Below are positions 55,826 to 64,000 of a DNA stretch of 64,000 bases, piece after piece. Position numbers and translations under genes: made by a program. Within the stretch, counting starts at the first letter, position 1; every line of letters starts with the position of its first letter. The notes under the pieces are model-generated. The model was not told the origin of the DNA. It was given only the letters and a program-made list of their open reading frames with translations, and ran no database searches. Source of the DNA: Ancistrus triradiatus (Eukaryota > Chordata > Actinopteri > Siluriformes > Loricariidae); NCBI GenBank assembly GCA_025084515.1, contig JAJAGP010000767.1:62001-126000 (forward strand), given 5' to 3'.

Positions 55826-56343
55826 CATAATGTTTAATACAATCCAATATGAAAATGACTTCATATAAGCCACTTCACGTAAGCCGCAGTGCTTCAACAC
55901 ACTAACCCACCAGCCCTGAGATGGACATCCCCTTCCTGACATCCAGTCATGCCTGCATGTGATATTAGACTAGGGATATTATACAACTGTTCTTTTGCTT
56001 CAATCCACAATTTTCAATCTTACAAAAGAAATGATGGTCATTTCTTATAAAACAACAGTTACAGGAGCTGGGCTATAGTCTGTTGTACATTAGACATCTA
56101 CAGTGAACAGATTTTATGATACATTATTAAACCTGACCTTATGAATTGATTTATTCATGCTTTATAAAGAGTTATGCCGTGACCGTTTGCATGGGTTTAT
56201 GTTAGTAACTGTAAGGTTAAAATGTACAAACGTGGTTCACAAACTTTTTCTGCAATGCCCCCCTTTTGTAGATAAGAATATTTTGCTACTCTTACACATA
56301 CATAAATGTCTTTTGTTTCCAAACTCCTTCGGAATTTATTTTT
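55826..56343. other. Spacer with no recognised gene or repeat
   Basis: About 520 bp of ordinary intron sequence. Confidence 0.3.
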
Positions 56344-56640
56344 AAGTCAAGTCAAGTCAGATCTATTTATATAGCGCTTTTTACAATGGAGCATTGTCTC
56401 AAAGCAACTTTACAAGTTTAGATTATCTCCAAATAACTACGTCCAATCCCAAACTGAGCAAGCCTAGGGCGACAGTGGCAAGGAAAAACTGAGTGTTCCT
56501 GAGTGTTATAGGAAGAAACCTTGGGAGGACCAAGACTCAAAAAGGGACCCAACCTCCTTGGGCGGCGTAGATGATAAATCTAAGAACGAAACTAAAGTCA
56601 TGGAGTCAAAGTTCGAATAAAATGTGAAATATGCACATCG
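56344..56640 (+). repeat. CTCAAAGC repeat, copy 6 (reference copy)
   Basis: GTCAAGTCAAGTCAGATCTA, TTTATATAGCGCTTTTTACA, AGCATTGTCTCAAAGCAACT, CTAGGGCGACAGTGGCAAGG, GGAAGAAACCTTGGGAGGAC and CTTGGGCGGCGTAGATGATA. Clean and long; used to recognise the others. Confidence 0.88.
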
Positions 56641-56773
56641 GCATTAAGTGGCCCGGGTATGGTGGGGCTGGAGCTGATGATGGAAGCAGCTTGAGTGAAG
56701 CTTCATACAGAACTGCACTTTCTTATTGAAAAAAATGTGACAAATCATCTTTACAGTGGAATTATTTTAAGTA

Positions 56774-57678
56774 CAGTGGTACCTTGGTTCTCAACCACCT
56801 CGAAACTTGTCAAATTCAATGCTCAACACATTTTGACTCGGTTCTCGTTGGTTGCTCGGTACTCCTAAACTTGTATGAGTTGAGCCGCCCCACTCGTTTC
56901 AGCCGAAACATTAGTCACGATTCACGATTCAGTACACAATAATTTGGTGATTCAGGTTCACAATAGCCTTGCTCATTGCAGATCTCCGTTGTGTTTATCG
57001 TGTTTTTCTTTATTTTTACACCTACACTACTGTATTCTTAGTGCAAATAAGTCTCCATGGGTCCTAAAAAGGCTAGTTTATAAAAGCCAACCCAAAGCAA
57101 AACAGGAATTGAATGCTCCAGAACATAGGCTGCAGTTAGCTTAGCAGCTATGTTCACCAGTGCAGTAAGGGTTTTGCTTTTACTTTTCACTTTCAATCCA
57201 TTACTCACTAAATTACATGAACATTTTCAACACTTGATTATGAAATAAGTGTTGTGTTAATGATTTTGGCCATCCATAGATCATCGTAAGTGTTTTAAAC
57301 ATTAACTAACTTATCATTACTTATCATGAGACTTAATCTCTATCTAAAGGCGCCACGATGTAACTGCAGTCATTTAAGGTGGACAATGCGAATAAGAAGC
57401 CAGCATTGTCTCTGCTATGATACACCAAACACCAACTCCTCAGTTCATGATACATTTAACTTTTGATGGATTTGTCGGAATGTTTCCCCATCGTAAATCA
57501 GGGAGCACCTGTACAATACAACTCCATTAATGAATACAATGCCTTATACAGTGTGGATTTTCTGATTAACTGATTAATTCAATTATTCCTCATGGGAAAA
57601 AATTTCTTGGTATTCGTCATTTTCAGTTCTCAACAAGCTTTCTGGAACAAATTAATGACGAGAACCGAGGTACCTCTG
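56774..57678 (+). mobile_element. pogo/Tigger-like element, CAGTGGTACCTTGG family
   Basis: After TA the left end CAGTGGTACCTTGGTTCTC matches the inverted right end GAGAACCGAGGTACCTCTG. Length 905 bp. A short frame MGPKKASL at 57057 followed by a stop resembles the start of a Tigger-type transposase. Near 57512 GGGAGCACCTG-TA looks like the end of a second, nested element (its other end was not found). Confidence 0.75.
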
Positions 57679-57929
57679 CATGTTGCTTATGTATTATGGA
57701 TCTGTGTAACAGCATTCATTGCTTTCAACATATTTTCTCAAAATTGCCTTTCTGCCTTGATGTACGCCCCTCCTAGGGGGCACGCCCCCCACTTTGGGAA
57801 GCACTGATGTACAGGATATAGAAGGAGCGTTAGTGTTTTTAGGCATTCAGTCACATGACGTGCATAATAATTGTGTATTCACACTTTGGAGTGAATGTGA
57901 GACAAATAAGTCAAGCTAAAACCTTGGAT

Positions 57930-58660
57930 ATTAAACAGCTCCCAATGCTAATGCAGGGCAATTCAAGCCCGAGTGCAAAACACAATGTGTTAGATGATGG
58001 CAGTCCATAAGCCAGAGTCTCACCTCCCTGGTGGAATCTAAAGTGCATCTCCAAATGGTGTGAAAGCCCTGCCAGTCTAGTGCAAATGAGCTTACTGAAT
58101 GCATGCGCACCATTGGCCCAAACCTTTCTGCAGGCGCTCTGCTTATCGGAGCTGTGAAACGTGGCTTGCATGATTAGTTAGGCTAACAAAGGCGCGTCGC
58201 TAAGTCTGCGCGGCTGTTTCTACAGTTTGACTTCCAGTCTGTGAAGGCGGTTGAAAGGCCAAGCTAAACCAGGGGCTATGCATGTGAATCACAGCCCGGC
58301 ACCCGCTCGAGAGGAGGATTTAGTCATTTAAAACAAATTGGGTTGGAAAGTATCAAACAGGGATATGAGGGTGTTTGAGCAAAGTCGAAATGAAGTCCCT
58401 GGAGGGGGCCGGCGTACGGGCCGGGCTCTTTCTGCTACGCATCGCCCCCTGCCTGTTGAAAGACTCTGCTGCCTCGGGTCTCTGGTGGCCCCATTATGTA
58501 GCCTGAGGCGTTGTGTAGGATTAAATTGCTGGGATGTGCTTTCAGTGGGCTTAGCCAACATGCAGGTGCCACACGCTGGAATCGACAATTCGTTCGAGCG
58601 ATAAAGCAGTGAACTGGGCAGATCTGCAGAAGCCCAGAGAGCAGCTGCCGGGCCACAGGA
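57930..58660. promoter_or_regulatory. Candidate conserved noncoding block, GC-rich
   Basis: Repeat-free and relatively GC-rich (CCAGTCTGTGAAGGCGGTTG, CACAGCCCGGCACCCGCTCG, GGCCGGCGTACGGGCCGGGC). The overlapping open frames on both strands at 58328-58683 have no domains. A regulatory element or an unrecognised exon are both possible; I favour the former. Confidence 0.3.
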
Positions 58661-58931
58661 GGTCCAGGATTTGTTGCTACCATGTCATTACTGAGAGAGA
58701 AATAGGGACGGAGAGTGACACAGCTACAAACATCTACAGGCCATTCATCAAACCGTTGTGCTCATGCTGTAGCTCCCTTCTTAGGCTGCTCCTCGCATCA
58801 CCAGGGTCACGTAGTTAGCTATCCTTTAGGGACATGGACAAAAGTAAGCGGACAGCAAGTTATCACAACCCTGTGTGCTCGTTAAACTTGTATATGGAGA
58901 ATCCTGCCTTTTAGCCTGACAAAATAAAGTG

Positions 58932-59343
58932 TACAGACAAAAGTTTGTGGACACCCAAAAGATTACATCCAAAACATGGGTATTAGCTCCCCAAATTTGC
59001 TGCTACAACAAACTCCACTATATTTTGGGACATGACTGTGAGGTCAGCTTAATAAGCCCTGGATCACAAGATGTAAGGTCAAAATTCTGTGCAAGCCGGT
59101 CAAGTTGGAAAACCAATTCTCTATGGACTTTAACCACAGCAGGGCAGAAAGCTGATAAACTGACCTGTTGGAATGTGTCAAACAAAAAGTCACTGGGGTA
59201 TCAGTACAACCCATTCTACTTCAAATGTTTATCAATCCAGAAATATCTGCTTTATATCATGAATGTGTTACAAGTGAATGTTGCTGTAATAGCAGAGCTC
59301 AACAAATAGAAGGGGTGTCCACAAATGTTTGTCTATATAGTGT
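58932..59343. mobile_element. Tc1/mariner-type MITE, GACAAAAGTTTGTGGACACC ends
   Basis: The left end AGACAAAAGTTTGTGGACAC and the inverted right end GTGTCCACAAATGTTTGTCT are alike at about 20 of 22 positions. TA-type flanks stand beyond each. The interior of about 410 bp is noncoding; the plus-strand frame at 58929-59309 has no domain. Confidence 0.75.
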
Positions 59344-59414
59344 AGCTGCAAACTTGAATGGTTCTTAAAATGATTTAATTCCTTTTTGGAACATGACTGC
59401 TGGGATTTCCTTCC

Positions 59415-59611
59415 TTACATTTACGTCATTAAGCAGACACCCTCCAGAACAACTTATAATTAATCTATTAATCCAGTCTTACAATTCAAACATCTGTGGG
59501 TTAAGGTCCTTGCTTAAGGATCCTACAGTGGTAGCTTTATAGAGGTGGGTTTTGAACCCTGGACCTTCTGGTTCATAGTCCAGTACCTTAACTGCTAGGC
59601 CACCACAGTTC
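59415..59611 (-). mobile_element. tRNA-derived SINE (V-SINE-like)
   Basis: On the minus strand: AACTGTGGTGGCCTAGCAGT, GGGTTCAAAACCCACCTC, GCAAGGACCTTAACCCACAG and the worn tail TCTGGAGGGTGTCTGCTTAA. Confidence 0.85.
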
Positions 59612-59688
59612 CTTCTGGCCACATTCAGCCAGACTGTTGAGGCTGTTAATGTCGTCATCTCAGTCAGCTTTCCGGTCCCAAAGATGAT

Positions 59689-59822
59689 TATATTTACAGC
59701 ATTTAGCAGACGCCCTTTTGACTCGCACCTGATACAGTCTTGCGAGGTACAGTTCAAACAATTTGGGGTTAAGGTTCTTGCTCAATGGCCCAACAGTTGT
59801 ATCTTGGCAGTGCTGAGATGCT
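59689..59822 (-). mobile_element. tRNA SINE, 3' fragment
   Basis: TTTACAGCATTTAGCAGACG and GGGTTAAGGTTCTTGCTCAA are the tail and body in antisense. The tRNA head is missing. Confidence 0.65.
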
Positions 59823-60758
59823 GGCAGTGCGTTAAAGTCGAGATTTTGTGCAGACCCTCTGTGGTCTGGGTATGGGTTCACTGGAAAGTGATGGAAGAAC
59901 AGCTTATGTGGAGACAAAGCAGAGAAACATCTTAGTCTGGGACTGGAACGTAAGAACTTCATAGTGTGTATTTGTTACCAGCAGTCAACAAACCTGAGTG
60001 ATTGCACATAAACTCATTGACTCATTACTACTGGCAATGTTTGTGTATGGCAATTCCATAAATGGGATTTTATTCATCCAATAGCAACAGGTTTGGCTGA
60101 AATAGCTGAATCCATGGCACATGGTCTAATATGCTGGCCTACTACTGCAACGATGATAGTCGACATCATGTGCAGATACGATTCTTCAGTCCTGAAATGA
60201 GCTTGCATCCCTGACCAGGATAAAGTAAGGTTAAAACATGAATAAAGAAGGGCTGCCCATATACACTATAATCTCCCAGCACAGTTTGTGTTATAAACTG
60301 CAGTGGCACATTATGCACGCTAGTAATGGGCTTAAGATAAAACATCATAATTATCCTGCTTCTTATTTCATGCCTTGCCCTGCTAGTTTAGAAATTGGTA
60401 GTGATTTATGTCAGAGCAAGCAAATGAAAAGAAATAAAAGGCTAAACCAAAAACTTTTTTGCTGAAAGGACAAGTAGGAACCTTGCATTTACAGCAGTTC
60501 CTGCCTGCTAGGGTTGACAAAATCCTCTGAAAAAATACATTCAAATTTGAATTACAGGATATTTAATATTTATATGCACTCAAATAATAATTAGCGTACA
60601 ATTTTAATATTTAATATAAAGTTATTGCTGAATTAAGCAAAGGCAGTCATGAGGAGGCAAAATCCTACATTTATGGTTGTGTGATCTGATGTGGTTGCTC
60701 CAACTTCTAGTATCTAGTGATAATAACTTTAATAACTAAAAGCTTTATTTTATTTGTA
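59823..60758. other. Spacer with no recognised gene or repeat
   Basis: About 930 bp of AT-rich intron sequence. Confidence 0.3.
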
Positions 60759-61234
60759 CCAGTCAGCCTTAACCTTAAATGTTAAGGTTGCCTGATATTG
60801 TGTGGATCTCCATGCGGCCAAGGCTCTGACCCATCGACGAATGGAATCCACAAGACCTCTGAATGTGTCCTGTGGTATCTAGCACCAAGAAGTTGTAAGT
60901 TCTCCATGGAGCGCACTTGTTTGTCCAGCACATCCCACCGTCGGACTGAGATCTGGGGAATTTGGAGGCCAAGTCAACACCTTGAACTGTCATGTTCCAA
61001 CCCATTCCTGAACTTTTTCTGAAGCCTGGCAAGGTGCAATATCCAGCTGAAAGTCCACTGCCATTAGGGAATATCGTTGCCATGAAGGGGTGTACTCTGT
61101 CTGCAATGTTTAGGCAGGTGTTATGTGTCAGAGTAACATCCACATTAATGCCAGGACCCAAGGTTTCCCAGCAGCACATTGCCCAGAGTATCACACTGTC
61201 ACTGTTATTTACTTCACCTGTCACTGGATCGGTG
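60759..61234 (-). mobile_element. Tc1-like element E, internal-deletion derivative, copy 2 (both ends)
   Basis: TA flanks both ends. On the minus strand it starts CACCGATCCAGTGACAGGTG and passes after AAGTAAATAACAGTGAC directly into AGTGTGATACTCTGGGCAAT, the same deletion junction as the copy at 26021. It ends at the worn 3' repeat (GGTTAAGGCTGACTGG on the minus strand). Length 476 bp. Confidence 0.8.
60775..61210 (-). pseudogene. Tc1-like transposase C-terminal fragment
   Basis: SDSVILWAMCCWETLGPGIN, VDVTLTHNTCLNIADRVHPF and MATIFPNGSGL match the catalytic core. Past this the frame is shifted, and the catalytic DNAPCHT motif is lost (GYCTLPGFRK in this frame). Inactive relic. Confidence 0.75.
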
Positions 61235-61384
61235 TATATATGTGGTTGCACCATCTGAAATATGACAGTGGCCACTCAGATGGCACAGTTTCTAATGAGC
61301 CCCCCGCCTTTGTGAACCAGGTTTGAGTCGGCTGGGTCAGGTGACCAGTCATGGGATTATTCATAACCAACAGCGACCTATACC

Positions 61385-61515
61385 CATCCCTGTAACGGAC
61401 TGGCATCTCGCCCTGGGTGTGCTTACACCTGAACCCTGTGTTCTCCAGGGACAGGTCGAGAGCCGCACAACCCCGACCAGGAAAAGTGGCATTAAAACGT
61501 AGAGAGGGGGTGAAA
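61385..61515 (+). mobile_element. Mermaid/DANA-like SINE, 3' fragment
   Basis: CCCTGTAACGGACTGGCATC, TCGCCCTGGGTGTGCTTACA and CAACCCCGACCAGGAAAAGT match the 3' half of the family. Confidence 0.6.
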
Positions 61516-61719
61516 TAGAAATGACAATTCAAATAGTCCTAGAACAGTAGAAACCATTCTGGCAGCCGTTAACTTGTATTATGATATATCTTATACTTAT
61601 ATTAGATTCATCATAGACATAAGTCTGATAATGTGTGCGTTTTTGCTGAACGATCAAAACTGTCACACTAGTGCACTGATGGGAGCGCTCAAAGCGATAT
61701 ACGTTTCTGTCTATAGGCA

Positions 61720-62180
61720 TTAGGATGTGATCTTACAGCGAGTGTAATAAGAGATTCAGGCAGATCTCAGATCTGCAGGGGCTTGTCTTTAACTCGAGCA
61801 AACACATCACACTCTTTCTAGATTCTCTCTTCTTCACAATCTCCTCTTTTTTCTTTTTTCTTTACGCCGTAGCTTGCATTTTGCATGCATTGTTAAATAG
61901 GAGTGATGAAAGCACCCTGGTCATTATTCACCACGTCGCCTAGTTAATTTGTGTGCTCTTACAAGTACAAAGATGTCAGGCCGAGGCAATGTGCACTTAC
62001 CTTGGCTTCCCCAGGGACCATTAATCCTCGGGCTGGTCACGTCTCTGCCATGCCTCGCAGCGTTGCCGGTAAACTGCTGTTTGAGTCCTTTTTATACCTC
62101 TCTCTGCTGTGCTTGTTCCATGTTCCAGTCAGCGTTCTTCAGCAGAGGGATACAGTAGTAAAGGAACATGCAGGGTGAGT
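61720..62180. promoter_or_regulatory. Candidate conserved noncoding block
   Basis: Repeat-free apart from a T/C-rich tract. It has AAGCACCCTGGTCATTATTC, CGCCTAGTTAATTTGTGTGC, GACCATTAATCCTCGGGCTG and TGCATTTTGCATGCATTGTT. Open frames at 61949-62178 overlap in two frames with no domain. Confidence 0.33.
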
Positions 62181-62499
62181 TCAGCTAGCTTCCAACAGGT
62201 CCACCACCAGCTACTTAAACTAATCGAGTGAGACCGGACCACAGTTGTACATGTTTAATATGTTTAACATTTAATTCATATTCATTTTATGTATATTTTT
62301 CACATATTTATATACAAATTAATTAAAACTTGGGTTACCATAGTGGTAGGCTACCATACTGGACAGCTACGCCAACCGAGCACCTGTAAATTAGCTCATT
62401 AGTTAAGGCTCTAATCTACTAAGTGGACGATTTTTTTGCTGGTCAGGTTTGTGGAGGCTCTAGCAATGGAGAGTGTAGGGTGCCGGTGTAAGCATGACC

Positions 62500-63740
62500 T
62501 GAACGAGACTCCAGCAGAGGTTGCATTTCAAGTAGCGCCTGAAGCTAGTAAATATATCTACAAGTACAGCATGCCATGCTAAATCATGAATTAGCTAGCT
62601 AGTGATGTTACCAGAGAATTGGTTAACACTGGTTAAAACTATGGAGCCGAGAGACAACAAAACTAGAACGCTACATTATAAAACTATAGAGAATATAAGC
62701 TTACAAGCTTCCACTTTTTAATAATTATGACTTGAATGGACAATTATGTACAGGTTTAGGTCAGGACTAATCATTCCATGTAGCACACAAAGCTACGATG
62801 TGGCATGCTAAGCCCTGAGCTAGCTAGTTAATGAAGTTGCCAGAGAATTACACAGGTTAATGGAGAGAAACAACAATTTAAAAAACTACAATATAAAACT
62901 ATAGATAATATACAAACTCACACCTTTTTAATAATTAAGACTTGAATGGATATTTATGTACTACTTTCAGGTCAGGACTTATTAATTCAAGTTGCACACA
63001 AAGCTAGCAAAACTCAAAGTAAGATGTGGCATGCTAAGCCCTGTGCTAGCCAGCTAGTGAAGGTGCCATAGAATTACACTAATTGAGCAGAGAGACAACA
63101 AACTAGAAAGCTACACTATAAGACTATAGAGAATGTACAAGCTACCAGTTTTTCATAACTGTGACTCTAATGTACATTTATGTACAATCTTTATTTCAGG
63201 AATCATTAATTCATACTTGTCAAAGTACAGTGTGGCATGCTAAGCCCTGAGCTAGCTAGCTAGTGAAGTTCCCAGAGAATTACACAGGTTAACTTTTTTG
63301 ACAACAAATTAGAAAGCTATAATATAACACTATGGAGAATATACAAGCTTCAAGTTTTTCAAAGCTATGACTCTAATGTACATTTATGTACAACCTTTAG
63401 GTCAGGACTCATTCATTCATACTAGCACGCAAAACTAACAAAAATCTGTGAAAGTACAATGTGACATGATAAGCCCTGAGCTAGCTAGCTAGTGAATTTG
63501 CCAAGCATTACAGAGGCTAGGGAACAGAGAGATAACAAACTAGAAAGCCATAATATAACACTATAGAGATTATACAAACTCCCAATTTCTCGTAATGATG
63601 ACTTGAATGGACAGTAATGCACAATGTTCAGGTCAGGACTCTGAAAGAAATTCATGTTGCACACGAGCTAGCAAAAATCTGTTAAGTGCATGCTAAGCCC
63701 TAAATTAACTAGCTAGTGAAGTTAACAGAATTAAATTGGA
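62500..63740. repeat. Tandem satellite-like array, unit about 226 bp, six units
   Basis: The anchor GGCATGCTAAGCCCTGAGCT, usually continued by AGCTAGCTAGTGAAG, recurs with its CATG at 62575, 62804, 63030, 63236, 63465 and 63689. Spacing is 229, 226, 206, 229 and 224 bp. Each unit also carries AGAGACAACAAACTAGAAAG-type, ACTATAGAGAATATACAAGC-type and CAGGTCAGGACT-type segments. Units are diverged, so the array is old. No coding content. Confidence 0.88.
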
Positions 63741-64000
63741 GCCAAGGGAAAAACCTGGAACTATATAATATCATTCTATGTACAATATAGAAATTGGAGC
63801 TGTATCTATGCTGTGCAATCAGAAAACAGTTCATTGTTCCAAACAATGCCAGCTTTTTGCTGTTGTGCCAATGCAGGAACCATCAAGCTATTACTGTATG
63901 GTCAATAACCCTCAACTGTTCCAGATTAGCAAGCACATGATTTTTTTTACTTATACAGTAAGTTCCCTAGATGCAAACCTACCAAATAGGTTTGTATGTT

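Larger units (their letters stand above)
29505..64000 (+). other. Large downstream intron of the CELF gene (partial)
   Basis: The 5' splice site GTACTT opens an intron whose 3' end I could not find. A search by eye for the RRM2 exon (encoding a DRKLFVGML-type RNP2 start) found nothing. The stretch holds the repeats and repeat-free blocks listed separately. Confidence 0.55.

Overview
This is about 64 kb of AT-rich vertebrate nuclear DNA, most probably from a teleost fish and perhaps a catfish or other otophysan. The grounds are the dense mix of Tc1/mariner transposons, tRNA-derived SINEs, Mermaid/DANA-like SINEs, pogo/Tigger-like elements and long (TA)n and (CA)n tracts that is typical of such genomes. 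Species cannot be fixed from sequence alone. I see no bacterial genes, operons, CRISPR arrays or intact protein-coding ORFs.

The only host coding sequence I can support is a 49-nt exon on the + strand at 29456-29504. It encodes the linker between RRM1 and RRM2 of a CELF RNA-binding protein of the CELF4/CELF5 type, with a good 3' splice site before it and a GT donor after it. No other CELF exon was recognised, so the rest of the window reads as two very large introns of that gene: more than 29 kb upstream and more than 34 kb downstream.

Regions: 1-11 kb is repeat-rich (CCGTATTTTTCGG pogo/Tigger-like element, SINEs, an unclassified inverted-repeat element, two TA-rich microsatellites and a 61-64 bp minisatellite). 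12-14 kb holds repeat-free blocks that look like candidate conserved noncoding elements. 14.3-18.2 kb holds two nearly complete but dead Tc1 transposons. 19-28 kb holds a second CCGTATTTTTCGG element, a long inverted-repeat element, a hAT-like MITE and internally deleted Tc1 copies. 29.4-30.0 kb holds the CELF exon and its flank. 32.3-33.8 kb is a repeat-poor block and the best enhancer candidate. 36.4-41.3 kb is a transposon cluster with nested insertions. 42-62 kb alternates repeat-free blocks with SINEs and Tc1 relics and includes a local duplication. 62.5-63.74 kb is a satellite-like array of about 226 bp units.

The transposons are all damaged: premature stops, deletions, or replacement of catalytic DD34E residues. 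Nested insertions with TA target duplications give a partial relative chronology. I did not find a credible new biological system. The most useful leads are the candidate intronic regulatory blocks around the CELF exon, a shared internal-deletion junction in two Tc1 copies (a likely non-autonomous subfamily), and several unclassified inverted-repeat or tandem-repeat structures.
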